Shown here: positions 48,623 to 61,357 of the stretch, in pieces
Numbering within the stretch: position 1 is the stretch's first letter
Layout: each line of letters opens with the position of its first letter
Assembly (NCBI RefSeq): GCF_020520425.1
Contig: NC_079491.1
Location: 47,420,027 to 47,484,026, forward strand
Length of the DNA: 64,000 nucleotides
DNA from: Spinacia oleracea
Lineage: Eukaryota; Streptophyta; Magnoliopsida; Caryophyllales; Amaranthaceae
Reading direction: 5' to 3'
The notes under the pieces: generated by a model
Database searches by the model: none
Seen by the model: the letters and a program-made list of their open reading frames with translations, nothing else
Told to the model about the DNA's origin: nothing
Position numbers and translations under genes: made by a program

Positions 48623-49907
48623 GTGATTTTATGGAGTTTATTGAATTTATTATTAATAACTGCTACCTTTATATTTACAATAAGTAGATTCTCAAACTTT
48701 ACCCAAGTGTGATACCAAGTGAAGTGTGAACTCAAACTTTACTAAGTGTGATACTATATAAATATATATGATAGTATATTATTGTTTTTGACAGTATATA
48801 CACCTATGTGACTGTATTTAACTAATATGACAAAATTTGTGCTTAGTGACAGTATACATCTACATTGTGACAGTATACATCTACATGGTGACACTATACA
48901 TCTACTATTTGACAGAATATGGCAAAGTTGAAAACTTGTTGGTGTTGTAATGTAATTATGTAGCTGAAAATTCCCATGAGACTGAGGTGGTGGTCATTGT
49001 CTTGTATAATTAAAACATGCCAAGAACTCTGCTGTACTTTATTGATTCTTCACTAATGCATTGTCATTTATCCAATGACATTACCTTAACTCTTGCATTG
49101 CTATTTATGGTTATTGTATCCCTTTTCCCTTTCCCTTTCATATTCCATTTTATTGATACACACCTATACCTATGACTATTTCCCTTATTTCTCATTTCCT
49201 TCGGGTTCTACACTTCACTCTTACCAACAATAGTAGCATGTATAACTAGTGAAGATCTAGAATAGACTCTCTGGACTAGAAGTTGTGAAACTATCAAAAC
49301 CCCCAACTTTGTACAGTCGCCTCAGTAACAACAATACAAATGTACAATATGCTCTCCTAAAAGCCATTTGACATGTAGGTTAGAACTTCTTGTGCACAAG
49401 ATTTTGTTAGAGGCTGTTGTGCGTGTGTGTGTGTTCCTTTCTGAAGTTACTGTAAGCATACATGTATCGGTTTAACCTTCACTCGTCCTAACCCTTCCTC
49501 TCCCCCCAGCCCGGACCTACATGTCCTTACTGACTAGCAAATCATGCAGACTCTGATGAAATGCTATTTTAGCCAATCATCATTGTCCCACTCCACTTGT
49601 AAGTTCCCCTAATAGCAAAACCTTAAAGTTTAGCCTGGGAATCTATTTGCATGAAGGGGAGCTCAGCGAAATTGCAAAAATCACTACCTGTCTTAAAAAC
49701 AAAGAATAACTAGAACTTGAGATATGCGAGCAGCTTCCAGTCTTAGGACTATATAGATGAATCATACACTAATCATTTTTGATACTATAACTGCTATAAT
49801 TTCTTGAATCATTAATCTTATATTTGTTACATATCTATTTTGACAGTATATAATTTATTTTTGACAGTGTATAATTTATTTTTGACAATATATAATTCAT
49901 ATATGAC
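48623..49907 (+). other. Intron of the Ulp1-type gene, 5' part
   Basis: The intron starts after donor GTGATT. At 48770-48920 it has imperfect TGACAGTATACATCTACAT units, and at 49838-49912 TTTTTGACAGTATATAATTC units. No gene was found between them. Confidence 0.6.
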
Positions 49908-49912
49908 AGTAT
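49838..49912 (+). repeat. Left part of a GACAGTATATAATTCAT minisatellite
   Basis: About 20-bp units of this type are cut at 49912 by the copia insertion and continue after it at 60363. Confidence 0.8.
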
Positions 49913-51299
49913 TGAAGGAAATAATGCCCTTGGTCCAAGTATGCATTCTATGTTAAGTCTAATAAATGCGGTTCAGTATTAATTAACAAGTTAATAATTC
50001 AGTGAGATCAAGTGAGCTGAATGCCTAGCTAGAGGCCGCTTCAGTTCAAGTGGAATTAATGATATTAATCCACAGCTTACTCTTGACTGAACCCGTAGGG
50101 TCACACAAATAGTACGTAAACGGATCAAGTATTTAATGGCATTAAATACTCCATCTATGAATATTCGGAACCGACGGATCTTGGTTTCAGTGGGAGCTAA
50201 GATCGTCACAGGCAAGAAATGAATACTCCGGAAACGATGATATTGCCGGAAACGGAAATATGGATCGTATCGGAAATATGAATATTATCCAAGTCGTAGA
50301 TGTTGCCGGAAACGGAAACATGGTACGTATCGGAAAATATTATTGGAAATGGAAATATTACCAGAATCGGAAATATTACCGGAAACGGAAATATTGTCAG
50401 AATCGGAAATATTGCCGGAATCGGAAAATAATTCCGGAAACGGAAATATTAAATATTTGTTCGAAACGGAAATTAATTCCGGAATCGGAAATATTAAATA
50501 TTGTTCGTATCGGAAATAGATTCCGGAAATGGAAATTTAATCGGAAGCGTATCGTACGAATTAGCATCGGACGAGGCTTGCCGGACGAAGGCCCAGCACG
50601 AAGCCGGGGCCAATCGCCCAGCAAGCATGCGCGCCACAAGCCCAGCCAAGGCAGCGCCCAGGCCTACCGCAAGGCAGGCCCAGCGCGCGCCAAGGGCCAC
50701 GGCTGCGTGGGCCGTGCTACGCGGGCTGCTGCTCGCACGCGCATGGGCAGCCCTTGTGGCTGCCGTGTGTGTGTGAGTTTGTGCTCATGCGTGATTCCTA
50801 AATGTACAAGAGTCAGTGTATGATTAAATTTCTATTCCTAATTGGATAAATTAATTAAATAGAATTCATGTAGGATTCTAATTTCAATTAATTCGTATCC
50901 TACTAGGATTACGATTCCTTTTCCATAACTCTATAAATAAAGGCCTAGGGGTCATAATTTATACACAAGTTTCAAAGTATTCAAAAGTGAGTTTTTTGAG
51001 AGAAAATTAAAACACACATCTTGCTCATAAAGTGCCGAAATTTTCTAGTACCTTAAGGGCGATTCTAGTTGGTCAATCTTAAGGCGGATCCGGACGTGCT
51101 GTGGACTATCTACGGAGGGACGACACTTGGAGTCCTAAAAGACTTGTTCTTGTTCGGTTCGGGCGCAGCTAGGGAGGGCACGCAACAAAGAGTATGCATC
51201 TAAATTATGCTATATGATTATGTGTAAATAATATGTTGTCCTGGGTTAATGGTTGTTTCCGCATGATCTATGTAGTGTCATATGTATCATAACCTAACA
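49913..51299 (+). repeat. 5' LTR of the complete copia element
   Basis: It begins TGAAGGAAATAATGCCC and ends ATCATAACCTAACA. Internal order: unique region, CCGGAA/AATATT array (50225-50530), GC-rich block (50560-50770), AT-rich stretch with possible TATA at 50931-50940 (CTATAAATAA), then a conserved tail with GGCGGATCCGGACGTGCTGT. Confidence 0.95.
50932..50939 (+). promoter_or_regulatory. Likely TATA box of the copia LTR promoter
   Basis: CTATAAATAA sits in the last third of the LTR, where Pol II initiation of plant retrotransposons usually lies. Equivalent TATAAATA sequences occur in the 3' LTR (about 59995) and solo LTR copy 2 (about 10931). Confidence 0.5.
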
Positions 51300-51300
51300 G

Positions 51301-51314
51301 TGGTATCACGAGCC
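51301..51314 (+). other. Primer-binding site of the complete copia element
   Basis: TGGTATCACGAGCC, one base after the LTR, matches initiator tRNA-Met type (usual form TGGTATCAGAGC) with an extra CG. Confidence 0.8.
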
Positions 51315-54145
51315 CCTTATTATTTTCATAATCTAAATTGCATGAACATGGTTAAATATTACAAATTTGCAAGAATTAAAAGGGGTGATTAATTTTCGTA
51401 ATTGTTAATTAATTGCAAATTGCGTTTATTTAATTATATGTACGCAGTTTTTCGGCAGTTTCTTCATTACTCATCCGAATTGAGTGATTTTTGTGTCAAT
51501 TCCGCATGTAAAAGGCATTCTAAAATTTTGACAAAAATAGTATTTTTCTGCCGAACCCAGAATTCTCAAATTCGAAGCCTAACTATGACTTTTCGAAGGT
51601 TTTAGTTTTTCGAATGCAAAATTTCGTAAATTTAAGATGTTAAATTAAATATTTGCGATTCTTGTTGATAAATCTTGAATTTTTGATTGACCTACTGCAT
51701 ATGTTTAACAAGTTTGAATGCCTAGTCTTGTTAATTATGCAATCTAATTATTAATTATGATTAATTTGTTGAAAATTAGAATAATTTAGAATTAATTTGA
51801 TTTTCATAATTAATTGTAATTTAATTAGAAACCTATGATTAAAAACCACCATAAAAATTGTAAATTTACGATAAATTTTAAATTTTTATGACCTAGACTT
51901 GAATCCATAACAATCGGAAATCAATTGGATAATAAATTTTCGATTTTTTCGCCCTAAAATTATGAAATTAATAATATTTATTAATTTGTCATTAATTTTA
52001 AATATAAATTTTAAATTTTTATGCGATTCGTTCAAATAACTTGCACGCACGAAGCAATGGACGCTTCGTGTTACCCTTAAGGGGTGTTGTATAATGCGGG
52101 CATGCGACGACGAGCAAGGGAGCTCGTCGCCCGTGCGGCACGAATGCAATGAGCAAGGGCGTAGTGCACGAGCACAAGGCAGCAGCCCTGCCTTGTGTCG
52201 TGTGCCACGAGCAATGAACGAATGGGCATGGGCGAATGGCAAGCCAAGGCAGTCGCGTGTGGGCAGCAAGCGAGCTGCGCCACAACGCGCGCTGCCTCGC
52301 ACAAGAGCGCGCAGCCTCGCGCGCAGCGAGCGCAAGCTCGCGTGCCACGAGCGCTGCGCCCAGCACTGCTCGCGCGCGCAGCGCGCGATGTCGCTCGCCC
52401 AGCGAGCGATGTCGCGCCCCAGCGAGCGATGGCTCGCGCGCGCAGCGCGCGATGTCGCTCGCCCAGCGAGCGATGTCGCGCCCCAGCGAGCGATGGCTCG
52501 CGCGCACAGCGAGCGAGCCAGCGCGCCCAGCGAGAGATCTCGCGCGCGCGCACTGCGAGCGATAGCTCGCGTGCGATGGGGCGCTGTGCGGAGGCTTGCG
52601 ATAGGACAGCAGCAGCTATGCAACGGGCGCATGGGCTGCGCGCACATGGCCAGCAATGGCTGTGTGCGTACGGCCCATGGGCGTGCAACGCGTAGGGTGT
52701 TTTGCGTTACGATTAGATCGTTTTGAATGTTTAATTTGAAAATTTCAGTTCACGTAATTTTAATTAATTTTAAAATTAATAATTTGAATTAATTTCTTGG
52801 ATTTTAATTTTGAATATTATAATTATAATAAATGGAATTTATTCTAATTATTTTACTAAAATTAAAATCATGAATTAATTTAAATACGACTGAAATTAAA
52901 TTAAATTTTGGATTCAATTATAAATTGATATGAGCTTTAAATTTTAATTAAATTTGTATGTTTCCGGTTGGACTAGAAATACATTTTTATGTTTAAAATT
53001 GGTAAAGCATATGAATTTATTGGTTTAAGTGGGAGCGCTTTTTAGTCATAAACTCTTGATTAGGTCTACAAATCCTTAAGGTTAAAACAACTTGATTAGA
53101 ATTAATAAGGACTGAATAATTGGTAGATTATTGGTGCCCTTGATTAATTGCTGCAAATGTTTACGTGATGCATAATGTGTTTTACTAACCAGCTATGTGG
53201 GCCATTCATGATAATGAATGGGTGAATGGTATATATTGTATATGTACTGTTTTGCAGGTTATGAAGTGACTAGTATGGCCCAAATAGGATAGAAAATATG
53301 GTCTGCGTACCATTAATTTGAATGTAATTGGTCTAAAGTACCAAAGTTATTTTTCAATTCAAATATGGTCTGCGAACCATCAAATAGTTGTAATTAGTTA
53401 TAGCTTATCCTATTTGAAGAAAATGGTGCCTCCCACGGAGATTTTCAAGACGGACTTTGAAGTCAAAGCTTCAAGATGAAGTCGGGCCATACTAGATCAC
53501 AAATATCTTATGCATGTTTTAAGTTATTTATTGCTTTAAATATGTCTTAAAATGCATGAGATCAAAAGCTTGATTATGTTGCATGATTAAGGATTTTAGT
53601 TCACTTAAAATCTAACCAACATAGTAAGAGCCTTAAGTTCCAAACTTAAAAATTGAGTTAAAAGGTGCCATGCCAAAATATACACTTGCTTGGATATCCT
53701 TTACATCAATCTAGTAATAGTTTTCGCTCAGCGAGGTGTTACTTATTGGTCCTAAAGGGGCAAGGTACACAAATAATTGTGAGTACATGTTAGTTTTGGT
53801 GAAACTCAACGATATAAGTAAGGAGTCCTTTTATGTCGTGGCAAATTCGATAGGTTTACCTAATAAGTTCTTAGACGTACCTATCAACCAAGAATAGTTT
53901 CTAGACTATTAGCAAAAGGCTTTTGCTTACCTAAGATGTTCTAGGATTAAGTCGACAAACTGTGCTTAGTTCTTCAATGATTTTAGGATCTTGGAATCAT
54001 TTTATTCACACCTGCCGGAACACATAACTTGAATAAAATGCTTAATAAACATTGAATTATGCATGTATGCTAGAATTTAAGTTTATTAAGAGAAACTGTG
54101 AATGGTTATTTATTTGTTTATTCTTTTCAATTGTAGTTTTTTAAT
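51315..54145 (+). other. Long leader of the copia element with a GC-rich block
   Basis: 2.8 kb without a convincing ORF. 52040-52720 is extremely GC-rich, with GCGCGC/AGCGAGCGATG repeats open in all frames by composition only; 52369-52510 contains a 64-bp tandem repeat, two full copies and a partial third. The rest is AT-rich. Leaders of copia elements are usually much shorter. Confidence 0.75.
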
Positions 54146-57100
54146 ATGGCAAACAACAATTCATTCAACATTCGATCAATTCTCGAAAAGGAGAAGTTGA
54201 ACGGGAAAAACTTCCTTGACTGGCAAAGGAACTTGCAAATAGTTCTTATGCAGGAAGAAAAGGAGTATGTCCTAGATGAGGCGATGCCCGAAGCTCCTGG
54301 CGACGGGGTCACTCAGGCTGCCCTCAATCGTTGGATTGATGCCAACAAGGATGTGAAATGTCTAATGCTCGCCACCATGAGTGCGGATCTGCAGAAAACG
54401 TTCATCAACTCAGATGCTTTCACAATCATCAGTGAGTTGAAGAACATGTTCCAAGATCTGGCTCGAGTCGAAAGATTCGAGACTCATAGGCAAATTCTTG
54501 AGACCAAGCTTAAGAAAGGCGAGCCCGTAAGTCCACATGTTCTCAAAATGATTGGACTCATTGAGAATATGAGTCGGCTGGATCAGCAATTTTCTCAGGA
54601 AATGGCTATAGACACCATCCTCCATTCTCTTCATAGCGGGTATGATCAGTTCAAACTGAACTACAGTATGAATAGTCTGGACAAAACGCTCACTGAGCTT
54701 CACGGTATGCTGAAGACCGCTGAAAAGACGCTCAAAAGTGATAAGCAGGATGTGCTTATGGTGCGTGGGGGCAAGTTCAAGAAATCTGGAAAGAAGAGGA
54801 ATGCTAAGAAAGGTGGCAACAAGGCCAGCCCAACTAAGCAAACTGGCGCCAAATCTGCAAAGAGGAAGGTCAGTCAACCCACTTCTGAATCCGAATGCTT
54901 CTACTGCAAGAAGAAGGGGCATTGGAAGAGAGATTGCTTGAAGCTAAAGGAAGATCAGAAGAACGGAACAGTCGTTCCATCTTCAGGTATTTTCGTTATA
55001 GACTGTATACTTGCTAATTCAACTTCTTGGGTATTAGATACAGGTTGTGGCTCACACTTATGTTCCAATCCACAGGGACTAAGAAGAAGTAGAAAGTTAA
55101 GCAAGGGTGAAGTCGACCTACGAGTGGGAAATGGAGCACGGATTGCTGCATTAGCTGTAGGAACTTACTATTTGTCGTTGCCCTCCGGGCTAGTTTTGGA
55201 ACTGGAAGAATGTTTCCATGTTCCAAGTCTTACTAAAAACATCATTTCAGTTTCTTGCTTAGATGCTAAGGGATTTTCCTTTTTAATAAAAGACAATAGT
55301 TGTTCGTTTTATTTTAAAGAGATGTTTTATGGATCTGCTAGATTAGTCAATGGACTTTATTTATTAGATCACGACAAACAAGTATATAACATAAATACCA
55401 AAAAGGCCAAAAAGAATGATTCAGATCTCACCTATCTGTGGCATTGTCGATTAGGCCATATAAACTTGAAACGCTTAGAAAGACTTCAAAAGGAAGGAAT
55501 TCTAGAACCATTTGACTTAGAGGATTATGGTAAATGCGAATCATGTTTACTTGGCAAAATGACAAAGCAACCTTTCTCTAAAGTCGGAGAAAGAGCAAAT
55601 GAACTATTGGGTTTAATCCATACAGATGTATGTGGACCAATGAGTACAAATACTAGAGGTGGTTTCAGCTACTTTATCACTTTCACTGATGACTTCAGTA
55701 GGTATGGTTATGACTACCTAATGAAGCATAAGTCTGAATCCTTTGACAAATTCAAGGAATTTCAGAGTGAAGTAGAGAATCAATTAGGCAAGAAGATTAA
55801 GCACTGCGGTCTGATAGAGGCGGTGAATATCTGAGCTATGAATTTGATGACCATCTGAAAGAATGTGGAATTCTATCAGAATTGACTCCTCCTGGAACAC
55901 CACAATGGAACGGTGTGTCAGAACGGAGGAACAGAACCTTGCTAGACATGGTCAGGTCAATGATGGGTCAGGCCGAACTTCCATTAGAATTTTGGGGACA
56001 TGCACTAAATACAGCTGCACTCACTATAAATAGAGCTCCGTCTAAAGCTGTCGAAAAGACTCCATACGAATTATGGTTTGGAAAACCTCCAAATGTGTCT
56101 TTTCTTAAGATTTGGGGATGTGAAGTATACGTCAAACGATTAATTTCAGACAAACTTCATCCAAAATCTGACAAATGTATCCTTGTGGGCTATCCAAAGG
56201 AAACAAAGGGGTATTACTTCTACAATACATCTGAGAACAAAGTGTTTGTTGCTCGAGATGGTGTCTTTTTGGAGAAGGATCACATTTCCAAAATGACAAG
56301 TGGGAGAAAAGTAGACCTCGAAGAAATTCGAGTCGAACAACAAACTCTAGAGAATGCTCAAGATGACATTCAGGATGAAACTCAGAGATCTTTAGAAGAA
56401 TCTGGTGAGAATCATGGTCAATCTAGAAATGTTACCCCGCGTAGATCGCAAAGATATAGATCTCAACCGGAAAGGTACTTAGGTATTTTGACGAACGAGA
56501 GCTATGACGTTCTATTACTTGAAAGTGATGAACCTGCGACTTACAAGCAAGCTATGACGAGCCCTAGCTCCAAGCAGTGGCAAGAAGCCATGCAATCTGA
56601 ATTAGACTCCATGTCTGAAAACCAAGTATGGGATTTGGTCGATTTTCCAGATGGCTACCAAGCCATTGGAAGCAAATGGGTTTTCAAACTGAAAAAGGAC
56701 AAGGATGGGAAACTTGAAGTTTTCAAAGCTAGATTGGTTGCAAAAGGTTACAGGCAAGTCCACGGTGTGGATTACGATGAAACCTTTTCACCAGTTGCAA
56801 TGCTAAAGTCTATTCGAATAATGTTAGCAATCGCTGCATATTACGATTACGAAATATGGCAGATGGATGTCAAAACTGCTTTCTTAAACGGCGTTTTAAC
56901 AGAAACTGTGTTTATGACACAGCCTGAAGGTTTTGAGGATCCAAAGAATGCTAAAAAGGTATGCAAGCTAAAGAAGTCAATCTACGGATTGAAGCAGGCA
57001 TCCAGGAGCTGGAATATACGTTTTGATGAAGCAGTCAGTGACTTTGGTTTCATCAAGAACGCGGACGAATCTTGTGTATACAAGAAGGTCAGTGGGAGCA

Positions 57101-58111
57101 AAATTGCTTTCCTAGTATTATATGTCGACGACATATTGCTTATCGGAAATGACATTCCTATGTTGAACTCTGTCAAGATTTGGCTTGGGAAATGTTTTTC
57201 GATGAAGGATCTAGGAGAAGCACAATACATATTGGGCATCAAGATTTACAGAGATAGATCTAAAAAGATGATTGGACTTAGTCAAAGCACTTATATCAAT
57301 AAGGTGCTTGATAGGTTCAAGATGGCGGACTCCAAGCGAGGCTACCTACCCATGTCTCATGGAATGACTCTAAGCAAGACTCAGTGCCCAAAAACACTTG
57401 ATGAGCGTAGACGAATGAATGGGATTCCATATGCATCATTGATTGGTTCAATAATGTATGCTATGATATGTACACGCCCGGATATTGCGTACGCACTCAG
57501 TGCTACGAGCAGATACTAGTCAGACCCAGGAGAGGCGCATTGGACTGCTGCCAAGAACATTCTGAAGTACCTGAAAAGGCACAAAGATGACTTCCTGGTC
57601 TATGGTGGAGATGATGAATTAATTGTTAAAGGCTATACGGACGCAAGTTTCCAAACCGACAAAGATGATTTCAGATCACAGTCTGGGTTTGTCTTCTGCC
57701 TCAACGGAGGAGCAGTAAGCTGGAAAAGTGCTAAGCAAAGCACCATTGCGGATTCTACAACTGAAGCGGAGTACATTGCTGCACATGAAGCAGCAAAGGA
57801 AGCTATATGGCTAAGGAAGTTCATAAGAGAACTTGGTGTAGTCCCCTCCATTAAAGGACCAATAGCCCTGTATTGTGATAATAACGGAGCTATTGCACAG
57901 GCAAAAGAGCCTAGACACCACCAGAGAGTCAAGCATGTACTTCGTAGATTTCACCTTCTACGAGAGTTCGTTGAAAGAAAAGAAGTCGAGATAAGCAAAA
58001 TTGGAAACTGATGACAACATATCAGATCCATTAACTAAACCTCTGCCGCAAGCGAAGCACAACTCGCACACTGCAGCTATGGGAATCAAGCATATTGGAG
58101 AATGGCTTTGA
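54146..58111 (+). pseudogene. Copia gag-pol of the complete element, three lesions
   Basis: ATG 54146 starts MANNNSFNIRSILEKEKLNG. Domains in order: gag with knuckle CFYCKKKGHWKRDC (about residue 250); protease VLDTGCGSHLC (about residue 297); pre-integrase LWHCRLGHINLKRL; integrase with HTDVCGPM and TDDFSRYGYDYL; then, in a second frame from about 55835, integrase NGVSERRNRT, RT with KARLVAKGYRQVHGVDY, KKSIYGLKQASRSWN and LYVDDILLIGN; and RNase H with TTEAEYIAAHEA, YCDNNGAIAQAK and SDPLTKPLPQ, ending at TGA 58109-58111. Lesions: a one-base loss near 55803, a TAG at 57517-57519, and a one-base gain near 58007. Everything else is well kept, so the lesions are recent, came with a non-autonomous parent, or are sequence errors. 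Copia order is certain; lineage within copia was not assigned. Confidence 0.93.
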
Positions 58112-58975
58112 TGTCTCTGTTTAATGTTTTAAAGTTTTAGAGTTTAAATCTTTGTAAAACATTATTGGTTAATCATTCACAATAAATGAAAGGAATTCAT
58201 TTTTCCATTTAATTTGTGGTTTATTAAATGATGAGTCCCTTCAACTTGACGATATATTCAAGATAGACTGTCAGGACCAGTCCTGTGACTAAGAAATGTC
58301 TATCAAGTGAACTTGAATGTCAAAGGTTGAAAATGGTCCCTAATTGGAGTTTTCTATAAAATTGGACGCATAGAAAACGTTAGACGATTAGAGTGCAAGA
58401 TGACTAGTAGTTCTGTTTCTTGAACTATGTGGACATGGCAATGTCATAATCATTTGCATAGATACTTACTTTGGGAAGACTAGTATCGGACAAGACCTAT
58501 GAAACTTTACTGTAAGAGATGAAAGTCTGTCATAAGTAAATTTCATTAAATTATTAGACACTAAATCCTCAATACCTGAGTGATTTGAGATTACTTGTTT
58601 GAGAACTGGTTGCTTTGACGTTGACCAACCGTCGCACCGTAAAAGGAGGCTATAAAGGCAACGCTCAGGTAATCACCTATCAAACGAAGTCTAATCTCAA
58701 GATCGCAAGATTGGGATTGTCCTCCCATAAATCGGGATGAGATGCTTAAAAGTTGTACAAGGCCACTCGGAGAGCTAGAAACTGTGAAATGCATGGCCGT
58801 GCTCGGATGAATCATAGGCTATGATTATCTGTTTATTTGATCAGTTGAACTCTGAAACCGAGGAACACCTCTGGACATAATAAGGATGACAACTCTTACC
58901 TTATGTTCAAGAGCAAGCATCGAGCGACAAAGGAATTAGGAAATGCACACTTGTCCCTAAGGACAAGTGGGAGAC
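58112..58975 (+). other. Copia 3' untranslated region and purine tract
   Basis: Non-coding sequence between the pol stop and the 3' LTR, ending in the purine-rich GGACAAGTGGGAGAC (58961-58975) that primes plus-strand synthesis. Confidence 0.8.
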
Positions 58976-60362
58976 TGAAGGAAATAATGCCCTTGGTCCA
59001 AGTATGCATTCTATGTTAAGTCTAATAAATGCGGTTCAGTATTAATTAACAAGTTAATAATTCAGTGAGATCAAGTGAGCTGAATGCCTAGCTAGAGGCC
59101 GCTTCAGTTCAAGTGGAATTAATGATATTAATCCACAGCTTACTCTTGACTGAACCCGTAGGGTCACACAAATAGTACGTAAACGGATCAAGTATTTAAT
59201 GGCATTAAATACTCCATCTATGAATATTCGGAACCGACGGATCTTGGTTTCAGTGGGAGCTAAGATCGTCACAGGCAAGAAATGAATACTCCGGAAACGA
59301 TGATATTGCCGGAAACGGAAATATGGATCGTATCGGAAATATGAATATTATCCAAGTCGTAGATGTTGCCGGAAACGGAAACATGGTACGTATCGGAAAA
59401 TATTATTGGAAATGGAAATATTACCAGAATCGGAAATATTACCGGAAACGGAAATATTGTCAGAATCGGAAATATTGCCGGAATCGGAAAATAATTCCGG
59501 AAACGGAAATATTAAATATTTGTTCGAAACGGAAATTAATTCCGGAATCGGAAATATTAAATATTGTTCGTATCGGAAATAGATTCCGGAAATGGAAATT
59601 TAATCGGAAGCGTATCGTACGAATTAGCATCGGACGAGGCTTGCCGGACGAAGGCCCAGCACGAAGCCGGGGCCAATCGCCCAGCAAGCATGCGCGCCAC
59701 AAGCCCAGCCAAGGCAGCGCCCAGGCCTACCGCAAGGCAGGCCCAGCGCGCGCCAAGGGCCACGGCTGCGTGGGCCGTGCTACGCGGGCTGCTGCTCGCA
59801 CGCGCATGGGCAGCCCTTGTGGCTGCCGTGTGTGTGTGAGTTTGTGCTCATGCGTGATTCCTAAATGTACAAGAGTCAGTGTATGATTAAATTTCTATTC
59901 CTAATTGGATAAATTAATTAAATAGAATTCATGTAGGATTCTAATTTCAATTAATTCGTATCCTACTAGGATTACGATTCCTTTTCCATAACTCTATAAA
60001 TAAAGGCCTAGGGGTCATAATTTATACACAAGTTTCAAAGTATTCAAAAGTGAGTTTTTTGAGAGAAAATTAAAACACACATCTTGCTCATAAAGTGCCG
60101 AAATTTTCTAGTACCTTAAGGGCGATTCTAGTTGGTCAATCTTAAGGCGGATCCGGACGTGCTGTGGACTATCTACGGAGGGACGACACTTGGAGTCCTA
60201 AAAGACTTGTTCTTGTTCGGTTCGGGCGCAGCTAGGGAGGGCACGCAACAAAGAGTATGCATCTAAATTATGCTATATGATTATGTGTAAATAATATGTT
60301 GTCCTGGGTTAATGGTTGTTTCCGCATGATCTATGTAGTGTCATATGTATCATAACCTAACA
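58976..60362 (+). repeat. 3' LTR of the complete copia element
   Basis: It has the same length and termini as the 5' LTR, and all internal landmarks fall at a constant offset of 9,063 bp. I found no difference on reading the two side by side. Confidence 0.95.
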
Positions 60363-60598
60363 AGTATATAAATTCGTTTTTGATAGTATATATGACAGTA
60401 TATAAGTTCATTTTTGACAGTATATAATTCATATATGACAGTATATAATTCATATATGACAGTATATGAATTCATTTTTGATAGTATATAATTCATATAT
60501 GACAGTATATAATTCATATATGACAGTATATAAATTCATTTTTGATAGTATATATGACAGTATATAAATTCATTTTTGACAAAATTCATATATGCCAG
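60363..60598 (+). repeat. Right part of the GACAGTATATAATTCAT minisatellite
   Basis: About ten imperfect units alternate GACAGTATATAATTCATAT and GATAGTATATATGACAG with TTCATTTTTGA spacers. It continues the array at 49838-49912. Confidence 0.85.
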
Positions 60599-60800
60599 TA
60601 AATGTTTGGATTTTTTGCGAAAAAGGACCTTTTATAAACGTTTTTTTGCGAGAAAGGACCTTTTATGACGAAATTGGTGAAATGGGACCTAAAACATAAA
60701 ATTTTTTGTTGACTGGGACCTTTTACCGGTTTCTTGGAGTTGAACCAAGATTCCGGCAACGACTTTGACACGTGGCAACCGGAGATGGCCACGTGTCCAT

Positions 60801-61004
60801 TTAATGAATATAAAAAAATCCCCAAAAAAAGAATTTTTTTTCTTTTTCTTTTTCTGTTCCCCTCTCTGAGATGCACTTCTCTACTTCCCTGTTCAAGTTG
60901 GCCTTCTCCTTTTCTTTATGGAGCTTAATCGATAAGATCAAGGCCTCGTGGCTTGAGCACTTCCTAGCATACCCAGGTGACGGGAATGGAAAACATCCAG
61001 CCAT
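60801..61004 (-). pseudogene. Captured N-terminus of a CFPFPPPGY-type protein in the Pack-MULE
   Basis: From ATG 61004 the minus strand reads MAGCFPFPSPGYARKCSSHE followed by a Lys/Glu-rich stretch (LHKEKEKANLNREVEK) and then runs into the TIR. The start resembles plant proteins beginning MSRCFPFPPPGYEKK with a KEKHKEKK-rich sequel; this comes from memory and no search was run. Only about 45 residues look captured; the remainder is MULE sequence. An in-frame ATG also occurs at 61022. Confidence 0.55.
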
Positions 61005-61357
61005 CTTCCCCAACAATATCAATTACAACAACAACAATCAAATTAAACCCCTCTTTTTTTCCCCAATTCCTCTCTAATCAACAAGGATTCCAATCGTAGA
61101 AACCCTAAAAATTAAATCGAAAGATCTGAAGACTGTAGATCCTTCTAATTGAGTTAAAGATCTGATGATAAAAGGATCTTTGGCGGGCTCCGATTAGATT
61201 GAAACCCTAGGGTTTATTCGTCGGTCGCAGCGGCGTACAAAGAATGGAAGTGAGAGAAAGAGAAAGGCGCCTCCTCAAGGAATCTTATTATGAGAGGAGG
61301 AAAACAAATTTAAGAACCAGGGCCTTTTCAAGAAACTTCTAAGTAGTTGGATTATTG

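Larger units (their letters stand above)
49913..60362 (+). mobile_element. Complete Ty1-copia retrotransposon, 10,450 bp
   Basis: Both LTRs are 1,387 bp (49913-51299 and 58976-60362) and read alike at every place compared. The target duplication is AGTAT (49908-49912 and 60363-60367). Primer site TGGTATCACGAGCC lies next to the left LTR and purine tract GACAAGTGGGAGAC before the right. A long non-coding leader (51315-54145) precedes gag-pol. Equal, apparently identical LTRs indicate recent insertion, yet gag-pol is interrupted three times. It is the parent family of the solo LTRs at 2048 and 9820. Confidence 0.97.

Noticed and set aside
50260..50823. 187-codon open frame in each copia LTR (also at 59323)
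   Set aside because: The repetitive Asn/Arg/Tyr/Lys pattern is a direct translation of the CCGGAA/AATATT array and the GC-rich block; it is non-coding LTR sequence.
52077..52726. Long overlapping open frames on both strands in the copia leader
   Set aside because: All frames are open because the sequence is a GC-rich low-complexity repeat; the translations are Arg/Ala/Ser repeats without any domain.
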